The notes under the pieces were generated by a model, which was not told the DNA's origin, ran no database searches, and saw only the letters and a program-made list of their open reading frames with translations. From the NCBI RefSeq assembly GCF_009833495.1, contig NZ_WUWG01000001.1, positions 186,001 through 250,000 of the forward strand: a stretch of DNA of 64,000 nucleotides, in the 5' to 3' direction. The first letter of the stretch is position 1. Each line of letters opens with the position of its first letter. Positions 17,320 to 25,847 of this stretch are shown here, in pieces. The translations under genes and the position numbers were made by a program. This DNA comes from Oceanomicrobium pacificus. Lineage in GTDB: Bacteria > Pseudomonadota > Alphaproteobacteria > Rhodobacterales > Rhodobacteraceae.

Positions 17320-18185
17320 GCGGATGCCCCCTTGCGCCGCGCTCGGGCCGGCTCCGGCGATACGCCGGACAGATCCGCGTCGCGCACAAGCCGGTCTTCG
17401 CCGCTCAGGCAGACGAACCGTTCGCCCCGCAAGCGCCCGATCAGCGTCAGCCCGACCTGCCGCGCCAGATCCACACCCCATGCGGTGAAGCCCGACCGCG
17501 AGGCCAAGATCGGGATACCCATCTGCGCGGTCTTGATAACCATCTCCGAGGTCAGCCGCCCGGTCGTATAGAGGATCTTGTCGGCGGCCCCGACCTGCTC
17601 CATCCGCATCCAGCCTGCGATCTTGTCCACGGCATTATGGCGGCCCACATCCTCCATATAGACGAGGGGTTGGTCCTGCTGACAGAGCACCGTGCCGTGG
17701 ATCGCACCCGCCGACAGGTAGAGGCTTGGCGCGGTGTTGATCCGTTTCGCCAAGGCATAGAGCCACGAAGTCCGCAACTCGGTCTGGGGCAGTTCCAGCC
17801 CTTCCAGCCCTTCCATCACGTCGCCGAACACCGTGCCGACCGCGCAGCCCGAGGTGCGCGTCTTGCGTTGCAGCTTGGCCTCATAGTCGGTTTCGCGTTC
17901 GGTGCGGACGACGACCGTTTCCGTTTCCGGGTCATGGTCGATCGCCGTGATCCGGTCATCGGGCAGCAGCATGTTCTGGTTCGCCAGATAGCCCACCGCC
18001 AGATAATCAGGATAGTCCCCGATCGTCATCGCGGTCACGATTTCCTGCCGGTTCAGGTAGATGGTCAGCGGACGCTCCTCCACCACCGGCAGGCTGACAG
18101 CGGCACCGGTCTGGTCGGTGCCGGTGACGCTGCGGGTCAGTCCCCCCGCTTCCGGGTCCGGACCGATGAGGAAATCCTGTGGCAC
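17316..18185 (-). CDS. fdhD: formate dehydrogenase accessory sulfurtransferase
   Basis: A 289-aa FdhD, which transfers sulfur to the molybdenum cofactor of formate dehydrogenase. Family segments include VEERPLTIYLNRQEI, VGYLANQNML, the loop TSGCAVGTVF and YMEDVGRHNAVDKIAG. The loop has a single cysteine (Cys114) rather than the CxxC pair of the E. coli protein. The GTG at 18185 is chosen because GGGGAG lies about 6 nt upstream; the much longer open frame is antisense to azlCD and is not coding. It heads the operon and is divergent from azlC. Confidence 0.92.
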   Translation of the reverse strand: MPQDFLIGPDPEAGGLTRSVTGTDQTGAAVSLPVVEERPLTIYLNRQEIVTAMTIGDYPDYLAVGYLANQNMLLPDDRITAIDHDPETETVVVRTERETDYEAKLQRKTRTSGCAVGTVFGDVMEGLEGLELPQTELRTSWLYALAKRINTAPSLYLSAGAIHGTVLCQQDQPLVYMEDVGRHNAVDKIAGWMRMEQVGAADKILYTTGRLTSEMVIKTAQMGIPILASRSGFTAWGVDLARQVGLTLIGRLRGERFVCLSGEDRLVRDADLSGVSPEPARARRKGASA

Positions 18186-18257
18186 GCACGCTCCCCGGGG
18201 TTGGCAATTCCGCGGTTCACGGTATAGACCCGACCGGTCCGTATCCAGAGTGATTTC

Positions 18258-18980
18258 ATGTCGCAAGTGACCCGATCCTATTGGCAGGGTGTGCGCACCG
18301 CCCTGCCCTTCCTGCTCGTCATGGGGCCGTTTGCCCTGCTCTTCGGGGTTCTGGCGACCGAGGCGGGACTGACGCGCGTGGAAACGACCGCCTTCTCGGT
18401 GATCGTGATCGCGGGCGCGGCGCAATTTGTCGCGCTGCAGCTTCTGACCGAAAGCGCGCCGCTCGCCGCCGTGATCCTGACCGGACTGGCCGTCAACCTG
18501 CGGATGCTCTTCTATTCCGCCGCGCTGGTTCCGCATCTGGGCGACGCGCCGCTCTGGAAACGCGCGCTTGCGGGCTATCTGCTCTTCGACCAGACCTATG
18601 GCATGGCAATCCAGCGGTTCGAGACGCTGACCGGCATGACCGGCACGCAGAAATATGCCTATTTCTACGGCTGCGCGACGCCGCTGGTGATCTTCTGGTA
18701 CGGGTTCACCGTTGTGGGCGCGGTTGCTGGCAACCTGATCCCCGAGGGCTATCCGCTCGATTTCGCCGTCCCGATCACCTTCATCGCGCTCTTTGCGCCT
18801 GCCCTGCGGAGCCTGCCCCATCTGGGCGCGGCCTTCGTATCGGTGGTGGCGACACTGGCGCTCGGCTGGGTGCCCTACAATCTCGGTCTCATCATCGCGG
18901 CGCTCATCGCCATGGCGAGCGGCGCGGCACTGGAACTCTGGCTTACCCGCCGGGCGGAAGGAGGTTCCGATGCCGCCTGA
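18258..18980 (+). CDS. azlC: AzlC-family branched-chain amino acid exporter subunit
   Basis: A 240-aa inner-membrane protein with several hydrophobic segments and the AzlC patterns LPFLLVMGPFALLFGVL and GAAQFVALQLL. AzlC and AzlD together form a two-component exporter of branched-chain amino acids. Its end overlaps azlD by 11 bp. It is divergent from fdhD across about 70 bp. Confidence 0.92.
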   Translation: MSQVTRSYWQGVRTALPFLLVMGPFALLFGVLATEAGLTRVETTAFSVIVIAGAAQFVALQLLTESAPLAAVILTGLAVNLRMLFYSAALVPHLGDAPLWKRALAGYLLFDQTYGMAIQRFETLTGMTGTQKYAYFYGCATPLVIFWYGFTVVGAVAGNLIPEGYPLDFAVPITFIALFAPALRSLPHLGAAFVSVVATLALGWVPYNLGLIIAALIAMASGAALELWLTRRAEGGSDAA

Positions 18981-19293
18981 CACGAATATCTGGCTGGTGA
19001 TCTTCTGCCTCGGGGTCGGCACCTTTCTGGTGCGCTTCTCCTTCATCGGGATCATCGGTGACCGCGATCTGCCCGAATGGGTGCTGCGGCACCTGCGCTA
19101 CGTGGCCGTTGCGGTCATGCCGGGGCTGGTGGCGCCGCTGGTGCTCTGGCCCGATGCCACCGGCGGCACGCCCGAAGCCTCCCGCCTTGCGGCGGCCGGC
19201 GCGGCGCTTCTGGCGGGCGTCCTGACCCGTTCGCCGCTCTGGTCGATCGTGGCCGGTTTCGGCACATTGCTTCTTTATCCGCTCATCTTCTGA
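18970..19293 (+). CDS. azlD: AzlD-family exporter subunit
   Basis: A 107-aa membrane protein with three to four hydrophobic segments (WLVIFCLGVGTFLVRFSFI; AVAVMPGLVAPLVLW; LLAGVLTRSPLWSIVAGFG), the small partner of AzlC. A strong GGAAGGAGG precedes the ATG at 18970, inside the azlC end, which fixes the start and indicates coupling. Confidence 0.92.
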   Translation: MPPDTNIWLVIFCLGVGTFLVRFSFIGIIGDRDLPEWVLRHLRYVAVAVMPGLVAPLVLWPDATGGTPEASRLAAAGAALLAGVLTRSPLWSIVAGFGTLLLYPLIF

Positions 19294-19311
19294 CGGCGGA
19301 CCGCACTGGGT

Positions 19312-19773
19312 TCAGAGCGGCAGGGCTGTGGTGCGCCGAACGGTGCGCAGGGCGAAGCTCGAGTGCATCTGCGCCACGCCGGGCAACCGCGCGAGATGAC
19401 GGCGGTGGATGCGGGCAAAATCATCCGTGTCGCGCGCCATGACTTTCAGCAGGTAATCCGCCGTGCCCGCCATCAGGTGGCATTCCAGCACGTCGGGAAT
19501 GCGTTTCACACTCTGCTCGAACGCGTCGAGGATCTCGTCGCTCTGACCCGAGAGCGTGATCTCGACAAAGACCGTGGTGCGGCGGTCCACCTTGCGCGGA
19601 TCCAGAAGCGCCACATAATCCCGGATGATGCCGTCTGCCTCCAGCCGCTGGACACGGCGGTGACAGGCCGAAGCCGACAGCGCAACCGCATCCGCCAGAT
19701 CAGCATTGGACATGCGCCCCTGTTTCTGGAGCGCGTTCAGGATTTTCACGTCAAGCGCATCGAGTCGCGCCAT
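19312..19773 (-). CDS. Lrp/AsnC-family regulator, probably of ald
   Basis: A 153-aa Lrp-type regulator: an N-terminal helix-turn-helix (LDALDVKILNALQKQGRMSN, then SASACHRRVQRLE) and a C-terminal RAM ligand-binding domain (VLECHLMAGTADYLLKV). It is divergent from alanine dehydrogenase across 139 bp, as in the AldR/ald arrangement of other bacteria, so alanine-responsive activation of ald is likely. I use the internal ATG at 19773; a start nine codons earlier is possible. Confidence 0.9.
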   Translation of the reverse strand: MARLDALDVKILNALQKQGRMSNADLADAVALSASACHRRVQRLEADGIIRDYVALLDPRKVDRRTTVFVEITLSGQSDEILDAFEQSVKRIPDVLECHLMAGTADYLLKVMARDTDDFARIHRRHLARLPGVAQMHSSFALRTVRRTTALPL

Positions 19774-19812
19774 GTGCAGAACCTTCGAACATTCAGGCAA
19801 AATTCAGAAGAA

Positions 19813-19853
19813 GCTTGCACGATCAGCACCATGTTGCGCGGAACTTTGCAAGC
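19813..19853. promoter_or_regulatory. inverted repeat in the lrp-ald intergenic region
   Basis: GCTTGCA (19813-19819) and TGCAAGC (19847-19853) are perfect 7-bp arms whose centres are 34 bp apart (about three helical turns). Similar TTCAG runs lie just upstream. This suits paired Lrp dimers between the divergent genes, but it is inference. Confidence 0.35.
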
Positions 19854-19912
19854 ACATTGCGGTTGAAGCTGCCTAGAGAGGCACAATACCGCCGTTGTTG
19901 AGGGAGGACACC

Positions 19913-21031
19913 ATGCTCATCGGCTGCCCCAAGGAAATCAAGAACCAGGAATATCGCGTCGGGCTGACGCCGGCCGCCGCGCAGGAAGCGATCGGCCACG
20001 GCCATGAGGTCATCATCGAGACCGGCGCCGGTGCCGGTGCCGGTTTTGCCGACAGCGACTATACAGCCGTTGGCGCGGCCATCGTCGACACGGCAGAGGA
20101 AGTGTTCGCCCGCGCCGAGATGGTTGTGAAGGTGAAGGAGCCGCAGGCCGTCGAGCGCAAGCAGCTGCGCGAGGGCCAGATCCTTTTCACCTATCTGCAT
20201 CTCGCCCCCGATCCGGAACAGACCCGTGACCTGCTCGACAGCGGCGTGACCGCGATCGCCTATGAGACCGTGACCGACCGCAATGGCGGGCTGCCGCTTC
20301 TGGCGCCTATGTCCGAAGTGGCCGGCCGGCTCGCCCCGCAGGTCGGCGCCTGGACGTTGCAGAAGGCCAATGGCGGCCGCGGTGTCCTGATGGGCGGCGT
20401 GCCGGGTGTGTCCCCCGCAAAGGTCGCGGTGATCGGCGGCGGTGTCGTCGGCACCCATGCCGCGCGTGTGGCCGCGGGTATGGGCGCGCGGGTTACTGTC
20501 CTCGACATGTCGCTGCCGCGGCTGCGCTATCTCGACGATGTCTTCGCCGGCACGTTCGAGACGCGCTATGCCTCGCGCGGGAACACAGAGGAACTGGTGG
20601 CCGAGGCCGATATGGTCATCGGCGCCGTGCTGATCCCGGGTGCGGCTGCGCCAAAGCTCGTCAGCCGCGCGCAACTGTCGGGCATGAAGCCCGGCGCCGC
20701 CATCGTCGACGTGGCCATCGACCAGGGTGGCTGTTTCGAGACCAGCCGCGCCACCACCCATGACGACCCGATTTACGAGGTGGACGGCGTGATGCATTAC
20801 TGCGTGGCCAACATGCCGGGTGCGGTGGCACGCACCTCGACGCTGGCGCTCGGCAACGCGACCATGCCCTTCATGCTGGCCCTCGCCGACAAGGGCTGGC
20901 GCGCCGCGTGCGAGGCCGACCCGCACCTGCTCGAAGGGCTCAACACCCATGCCGGCAAGCTGACCTATTACGCGGTCGGCAAGGCGCTCGGCATCGACGT
21001 GGTGTCGCCGCAGATCGCGCTCAAGTCCTGA
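19913..21031 (+). CDS. ald: alanine dehydrogenase
   Basis: A 372-aa NAD-dependent enzyme that interconverts L-alanine with pyruvate plus ammonia. The N-terminus MLIGCPKEIKNQEYRVGLTP, the substrate-region KVKEPQ and the Rossmann motif VIGGGVVGTHAARVAAGMGA are diagnostic. The ATG at 19913 follows GGGAGG and gives the canonical length. It is divergent from an Lrp-type regulator and near a branched-chain amino acid exporter. Confidence 0.96.
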   Translation: MLIGCPKEIKNQEYRVGLTPAAAQEAIGHGHEVIIETGAGAGAGFADSDYTAVGAAIVDTAEEVFARAEMVVKVKEPQAVERKQLREGQILFTYLHLAPDPEQTRDLLDSGVTAIAYETVTDRNGGLPLLAPMSEVAGRLAPQVGAWTLQKANGGRGVLMGGVPGVSPAKVAVIGGGVVGTHAARVAAGMGARVTVLDMSLPRLRYLDDVFAGTFETRYASRGNTEELVAEADMVIGAVLIPGAAAPKLVSRAQLSGMKPGAAIVDVAIDQGGCFETSRATTHDDPIYEVDGVMHYCVANMPGAVARTSTLALGNATMPFMLALADKGWRAACEADPHLLEGLNTHAGKLTYYAVGKALGIDVVSPQIALKS

Positions 21032-21080
21032 CCGGTTCCCGTCGCGGTCGACTGTTGCCGCGACGGAAACAGACTTCGCA

Positions 21081-21110
21081 CCGCCGCCCGCTGTTGCACG
21101 CGGGCGGCGG
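21081..21110 (+). other. strong GC hairpin between ald and the GST gene
   Basis: An 11-bp perfect stem (CCGCCGCCCGC / GCGGGCGGCGG) with an 8-nt loop lies about 50 bp after ald. It is not followed by a U-tract, so termination here would be weak or Rho-assisted. Confidence 0.4.
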
Positions 21111-21152
21111 GCCATTAGGTCACTGGGGAAACACGCTCAACAGGAGATCCCC

Positions 21153-21854
21153 ATGGCATATGACAGCGCCCCGAAAGTGACCGACGCCTGGCCGGCAGAG
21201 CATCCCGACCGGCTTCAGCTCTATTCCTTCCCGACGCCGAACGGGGTGAAAATCTCCATCGCGCTTGAAGAGATCGGCCTGCCCTACGAGCCGCATCTCG
21301 TGCCGCTCAGCGACACGACGCGCCCCGAATTTCTGGCGCTCAACCCGAACAACAAGATCCCTGCGATTGTCGATCCCGACGGCCCCGGCGGAAAACCGCT
21401 TCCGCTCTTTGAGAGCGGCGCCATCCTGATCTATCTGGCGGAGAAATCGGGCAAGCTCCTGCCGCAGGATCCGGCGCGGCGCTACGAGACGATCCAGTGG
21501 CTGATGTTCCAGATGGGCGGTGTGGGGCCGATGTTCGGCCAGCTTGGTTATTTCTACAAGTTCGCCGGTTCGGAGATCGAGGACCGCCGCCCCGTCGAGC
21601 GTTATCTGGGCGAGGCCAAGCGCCTGCTCGGGGTGCTCGACCAGCGGCTGGAGGGCCGCGAATGGATCATGGACGATGACTATACCATCGCCGATATCGC
21701 CATCTTCCCGTGGGTGCGCACGCTCGACCTCTTCTACGGCGCGGGCGAGGAACTGGGCCTGAAGAGCTACACCAACGTGATGAACTGGCTGGAGCGTTGT
21801 CTCGCGCGGCCGGCAAGCCAGGCGGGGCTGAACGTGCCCGACCGGAACGGCTGA
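21153..21854 (+). CDS. glutathione S-transferase family protein (YfcG/Ure2-like)
   Basis: A 233-aa protein with an N-terminal thioredoxin-fold GST domain (LQLYSFPTPNGVKISIALEE, LNPNNKIPAIVDPD, LFESGAILIYLAE) and a C-terminal helical domain with DYTIADIAIFPWVR. The N-terminal asparagine and SGAI motif resemble YfcG/Ure2-type disulfide-bond oxidoreductases. CAGGAG precedes the ATG. The physiological substrate is unknown. Confidence 0.9.
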   Translation: MAYDSAPKVTDAWPAEHPDRLQLYSFPTPNGVKISIALEEIGLPYEPHLVPLSDTTRPEFLALNPNNKIPAIVDPDGPGGKPLPLFESGAILIYLAEKSGKLLPQDPARRYETIQWLMFQMGGVGPMFGQLGYFYKFAGSEIEDRRPVERYLGEAKRLLGVLDQRLEGREWIMDDDYTIADIAIFPWVRTLDLFYGAGEELGLKSYTNVMNWLERCLARPASQAGLNVPDRNG

Positions 21855-21872
21855 GCGTCCCCCGCAACACAG

Positions 21873-21904
21873 AAAAGGCGGCACCTGCGGGCGCCGCCTT
21901 TTTC
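21873..21904 (+). terminator. rho-independent terminator after the GST gene
   Basis: The stem AAAGGCGGC / GCCGCCTTT is followed by further Ts, about 20 bp after the GST stop. It separates the gene from the convergent YtoQ gene. Confidence 0.85.
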
Positions 21905-21924
21905 ATGTCCGGCCGGTGCGGGGA

Positions 21925-22374
21925 TCAACCCGGCAGCGCGCCGTTCAGCACATAATCAAGGATCTGGACCACCTGTTCGGGCGTCTCGGTCACGGCGAGC
22001 GCGGCCGCATCCACTTCCTTCAGCGCATGCTGGTGATCGGCCCCGTGCATGATGACAAGCGACTTGCCGAGCGCCGCGGCATAGCCCGCGTCGAAAGCCG
22101 CGTTCCACTGGCGGTACTTTTCCCCGAACCGCACAACGACCACGTCCGCCGCAGCGATGGCCGCGCGGGTGCGGATCGCGTTCAGCTTGGCGCCCTTATG
22201 GTCGTGCCAGAACTTCTGGTCTTCCGCCCCCATGATCGCCACGCCGCAATCATCCGACGCGTCATGGTCGGTCACCGGACTGGTGAAGGTGACATCGAGC
22301 CCCTTGGCCGCCGCCCCGCGCACGATCTGGTCGCGCCAGTCGGTATGGATCTCTCCGGACAGGTAGACTTCCAT
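21925..22374 (-). CDS. YtoQ-family protein
   Basis: A 149-aa protein with the N-terminal signature MEVYLSGEIHTDWRDQI and later ADVVVVRFGEKYRQWNAAFD and GKSLVIMH, characteristic of YtoQ (a nucleoside 2-deoxyribosyltransferase-like Rossmann fold). The activity is unproven. It lies 5 bp after pheT on the same strand, so it is probably the last gene of a pheT-ytoQ unit. Confidence 0.88.
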   Translation of the reverse strand: MEVYLSGEIHTDWRDQIVRGAAAKGLDVTFTSPVTDHDASDDCGVAIMGAEDQKFWHDHKGAKLNAIRTRAAIAAADVVVVRFGEKYRQWNAAFDAGYAAALGKSLVIMHGADHQHALKEVDAAALAVTETPEQVVQILDYVLNGALPG

Positions 22375-22379
22375 CGCTG

Positions 22380-24788
22380 TTACCCCCTCAGGCTGGCGCC
22401 GGTCGCCTTGGTCACACCGGCAACGATCTTGGCGGACACGGCTTCGATTTCCGCGTCGGTGAGCGTGGCCTTGCGCGGCTGCAGGCGCACGGTGATGGCG
22501 ACGGACTTCTTGCCCGCGCCCATCTGTGCCGCGGCCTTTTCACCGTCGAACACGTCGAACGTCGACACATCGGCAATCAGCGCCTTGTCGGCGCCCTGCG
22601 CGGCGCGCAGGATCTGCTCGGCCTCGACACCCGCATCCACCACGAATGCGAAATCGCGGTCAACCGGCTGGAAGTCGGAGATGTCGAGCGCGGGGCGCGT
22701 CGTCGATTTGGACCGTTTCGCGGGCACATTGTCGGGGAAGATGGTGAAAGCCACGGCCGGTCCCTTCACACCGAACGCATCAAGGATGCGCGGGTGCAAT
22801 TCGCCGAACACGGCCAGCCCGTTCTTCGGGCCGAGGCTCAGCACGGCCGAACGGCCGGGATGGAACCAGTCGGGTGCGCGGCGCATGACCATGAGCTTTG
22901 CCGGCGCACCGACCGCAGCCAGTGCCGCTTCCGCATCGGCCTTGGCATCATAAAGATCGACCGGCCGACGGGTGCCGAACGGGTTGCGTGCCGCACTTGC
23001 CCCCACCAGCAGGCCGGTGCCCTGCAGCGCCTGCTCGCCCGCTTCCCCGCCAGAGAAGACCGGGCCGACCTCGAAGAGCGCCAGATCGCCGGCCGACCGC
23101 GCCTGGTTGCGGGCCGCGGCCTGCAACAGGCCCGGCAGCAGGTCGGGCCGCATGTGGCTCATCTCCGAACTGATCGGGTTGGCCAGTTTGGTTGCGTCCT
23201 GTCCCCCGCCGAAATGTCCGGCCGCTGCCGCGTCGATGAAGGAATAAGTGACGCATTCATTGTAGCCCAGCGCCGCCAGCGTGCGCCGCAGGCCCTGCTC
23301 GCGCAGCTGCGCAGGCGTCAGGACCGGGCGCGCCACGCCGGGGTCACGCCGCATCGGCTGGCCCTTCAGCTTGGTCAGCGACGCCACGCGGGCGATTTCC
23401 TCGACCAGATCGGCCTCCCCCAGCACGTCGGGGCGCCAGCTTGGCACCCAGGCCTCGATCCGGTCGCCGCTGCCGGCCACGCCGAAGCCCAGATCGGTCA
23501 GAATGCGAACCTGCTCGGCCTCGGGGATGTCCATACCGACAAGCGAGACGACCCGCGTCGGGTCGAGCTTGTAGGCCCGCGACGTGTCGGGCACCGCGCC
23601 GGCTGACACGACATGGCTCGGCGTGCCGCCACACAGATCAAGGATCAGCTTCGTGGCCATGTCAATGCCGTGCGGCGTGAAATCCGGATCCACCCCGCGC
23701 TCGAACCGGTAGCGCGCATCGGAGTTGATCCGCAGTTGGCGACCGGCCTGCGCGATGGTGATCGGGTCCCAATAGGCGCTCTCGACAAAGACGTTCACCG
23801 TCTCTTCTGTGCAGCCCGTGGCGAGCCCGCCCATGATGCCGCCGATGCTTTCCGCGCCGCCCTCGTCACAGACAGCGAGCATGGTCTCGTCGAGCGTATA
23901 GTCCTTCTCGTCGAGCGCGGTCAGCGTCTCTCCGGCCTTGGCGAAGCGCACGGTGATGTCACCCTTCACCTTGTCCGCGTCGAAGACGTGAAGCGGGCGG
24001 TTGCGGTCGTATGTCAGGTAATTGGTGATGTCGACAAGCGCGGAGATCGGCCGCAAACCGATCGCACGCAGCCGGTCCTGCAACCATTGCGGCGAGGGGC
24101 CGTTCTTCACGCCGCGGATCAGGCGGCCGACGAAGAGCGGGCAGGCCTTGTCGGCCACGGCCGGGTCCAGATGCACCTTGATCGGGCTCTCGAACGTGCC
24201 CTCGACCGGCTCCGGCGCGGGCGAGACCTTGCGTCCCAGCCCTCGGGCGGCAAGGTCGCGCGCGATCCCCTCGATCCCGAGCGCATCGGGCCGGTTCGGC
24301 GTGATCGCGATCTCGATGACCGGATCGTCTTTCTTGGCATAGTCGATGTAACGCTGGCCGACCTCGGCATCGGCGCCGAGCTCGATGATCCCGTCATGCT
24401 CGTCCGACAGTTCCAGTTCGCGCTCCGAACACATCATGCCGAAGCTTTCCACACCACGGATCTTGCCGACCTTGATGACCGTGTCGATGCCCGGGATATA
24501 GTCGCCGGGCTGGGCCACCACGACCTTGATGCCGGCCCGCGCATTGGGGGCGCCGCAGATGATCTGCTGGTCGCCGGTGGCGGTGCGCACGGTGCAGACC
24601 TTCAGCTTGTCGGCGTCGGGATGTTTCTCCGCGGCGATCACCTCTCCGACGCGGAACGTGCCGAGCCGCTCGGCCGGATCCTCGACCCCTTCGACCTCGA
24701 GCCCGAGATCGGTCAGGGCATAGAGGATCTCCTCCAGCGTGGCGTCGGTTTCCAAATGCTCCTTGAGCCAGGACAGGGTGAATTTCAT
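22380..24788 (-). CDS. pheT: phenylalanine-tRNA ligase beta subunit
   Basis: An 802-aa beta chain of the PheST heterotetramer. In order: the N-terminal MKFTLSWLKEHL, the EMAP-II-like tRNA-binding domain (about residues 40-150), B3/B4 editing region, B5 domain (about 400-475), catalytic-like core, and a C-terminal anticodon-binding domain (PVDRDFAFVVD onward, ending KATGASLRG). The length matches bacterial PheT. It is not adjacent to pheS; an ASCH gene and an opposite-strand pilin-like gene lie between them. Confidence 0.97.
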   Translation of the reverse strand: MKFTLSWLKEHLETDATLEEILYALTDLGLEVEGVEDPAERLGTFRVGEVIAAEKHPDADKLKVCTVRTATGDQQIICGAPNARAGIKVVVAQPGDYIPGIDTVIKVGKIRGVESFGMMCSERELELSDEHDGIIELGADAEVGQRYIDYAKKDDPVIEIAITPNRPDALGIEGIARDLAARGLGRKVSPAPEPVEGTFESPIKVHLDPAVADKACPLFVGRLIRGVKNGPSPQWLQDRLRAIGLRPISALVDITNYLTYDRNRPLHVFDADKVKGDITVRFAKAGETLTALDEKDYTLDETMLAVCDEGGAESIGGIMGGLATGCTEETVNVFVESAYWDPITIAQAGRQLRINSDARYRFERGVDPDFTPHGIDMATKLILDLCGGTPSHVVSAGAVPDTSRAYKLDPTRVVSLVGMDIPEAEQVRILTDLGFGVAGSGDRIEAWVPSWRPDVLGEADLVEEIARVASLTKLKGQPMRRDPGVARPVLTPAQLREQGLRRTLAALGYNECVTYSFIDAAAAGHFGGGQDATKLANPISSEMSHMRPDLLPGLLQAAARNQARSAGDLALFEVGPVFSGGEAGEQALQGTGLLVGASAARNPFGTRRPVDLYDAKADAEAALAAVGAPAKLMVMRRAPDWFHPGRSAVLSLGPKNGLAVFGELHPRILDAFGVKGPAVAFTIFPDNVPAKRSKSTTRPALDISDFQPVDRDFAFVVDAGVEAEQILRAAQGADKALIADVSTFDVFDGEKAAAQMGAGKKSVAITVRLQPRKATLTDAEIEAVSAKIVAGVTKATGASLRG

Positions 24789-24943
24789 GGGTTCGCAACC
24801 TTGTTTCTCGTCCGCGCCTCCATACCCAATTCATCCGCGCGGTGAAAGGGTTTGCGGGGCCAAACTTGCGCCACATTTGCCGTTCATGCTACGTTCATCC
24901 AACGGGGCCGCGTATTTTGGCCCTTCTGGTGTTTTGCGTTTTT

Positions 24944-24961
24944 GTACGTGTGGGGGCGTAC
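24944..24961 (+). promoter_or_regulatory. hairpin enclosing the ribosome-binding site of the pilin-like gene
   Basis: GTACG and CGTAC form a 5-bp perfect stem whose 8-nt loop holds the GTGGGGG Shine-Dalgarno-like stretch; the stem ends one base before the ATG. Translational control is possible. Confidence 0.35.
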
Positions 24962-24962
24962 C

Positions 24963-25415
24963 ATGACATTTTTCAAGCGATTTTACTCGGACATGTCCGG
25001 GGCTTTGACTGTTGAGTTCACCGTTCTTGCAGCATCACTCGTGGGCATTTCCACCGCGACGATGATTTCCGTCCAGTCGGGCGTTTTCTCCAAAGGTGGC
25101 GAGATTACCGAAGCCGTTGCCGGCTCCGGCGAAGTTGCCGCGCGCACCGAAGCCGTGATTCCGCAAATCGCGACCGGCACTGGTGGCGGGCTCGGCTCCG
25201 GCGGCACTGTCTCGCTCGGAGAGGATGAGGAAGAGGACGAAGTGGCCACCAATACCGGCGGGCCGGGCCTGACCGGCACCGGTGGCGGGGGTGGTGGCGG
25301 CTATTCCGGCGCCCCGTCCGCATCCGGCACCGATGATGCCTGTACGGCAACCGCAGGCAGCGGCAGCGCAGGTCTTTCGGCCACGCAAGGATGCACGGAC
25401 ACGAGCGTCAACTGA
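24963..25415 (+). CDS. orphan Flp/TadE-like prepilin with Gly-rich tail
   Basis: A 150-aa protein whose N-terminus (KRFYSDMSGALTVEFTVLAA) matches the type IVb prepilin rule: cleavage after Gly13, mature residue Ala14, Glu at mature position +5 and then a hydrophobic helix. The mature part is unusual: Thr/Ser/Gly-rich with an acidic run GEDEEEDE, a run of seven glycines, and two cysteines near the C-terminus. It lies alone on the plus strand between pheT and the ASCH gene, with no tad, pilus assembly or peptidase gene in the window. An upstream in-frame start is disfavoured because the leader would be AT-rich promoter DNA. It may use a Tad system encoded elsewhere. Confidence 0.8.
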   Translation: MTFFKRFYSDMSGALTVEFTVLAASLVGISTATMISVQSGVFSKGGEITEAVAGSGEVAARTEAVIPQIATGTGGGLGSGGTVSLGEDEEEDEVATNTGGPGLTGTGGGGGGGYSGAPSASGTDDACTATAGSGSAGLSATQGCTDTSVN

Positions 25416-25439
25416 CTCTGAATAAACGAAACGTCTGAA

Positions 25440-25847
25440 TCACTTGTCGGCCCGGTCGACGAGGCGGAACCGTTCGCAGACCAGCATCATGTCGTCCGAC
25501 CAGCCGCCATTGCGCTCGAAATAGGCGCGATGGTCTGCACGCCACCCGTCGAGACTGTCATTCTCGCCCTCGGCCAGTGCGAAATCCGCATCCACGTCGC
25601 AATAGCGCTTCATCTCCACCGACACGGTTTCAATAAGGGCAACGCCCCGCCCGTCCCAGTCGAGCGCAATGTCGCGGCGGCCGACCACCGGCATGGCCTC
25701 GCCTTCGTCCTCGAAATCGCGCAAGGCCCCGCAGGTCGCGGTCTTGCGCCCCGAAAGGACAAGCGCCAGAAGCTGGTCGCACAGTGCGCGGCTGTCGCCG
25801 AAAGTGAAGGTTTCGGCCTGAGGGTATGTGTCCCTCAGGTCCCTCAC
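25440..25847 (-). CDS. ASCH-domain protein
   Basis: A 135-aa ASCH (PUA-like) protein. The conserved GRKTATCGA lies near residues 33-41, with [20 protein letters not shown] in the strand region and a C-terminal [13 protein letters not shown] domains are predicted to bind RNA or modified nucleosides. The GTG start overlaps the pheS stop (GTGA), so it is translationally coupled to pheS. The order pheS-ASCH is followed by the convergent pilin-like gene. Confidence 0.9.
   Translation of the reverse strand: MRDLRDTYPQAETFTFGDSRALCDQLLALVLSGRKTATCGALRDFEDEGEAMPVVGRRDIALDWDGRGVALIETVSVEMKRYCDVDADFALAEGENDSLDGWRADHRAYFERNGGWSDDMMLVCERFRLVDRADK

Noticed and set aside
17316-19055. A 579-codon minus-strand frame covering fdhD and the region antisense to azlC
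   Set aside because: The FdhD similarity begins at the GTG at 18185 with its own ribosome-binding site; the leader is antisense to azlC and of low, Arg/Gln-rich complexity.
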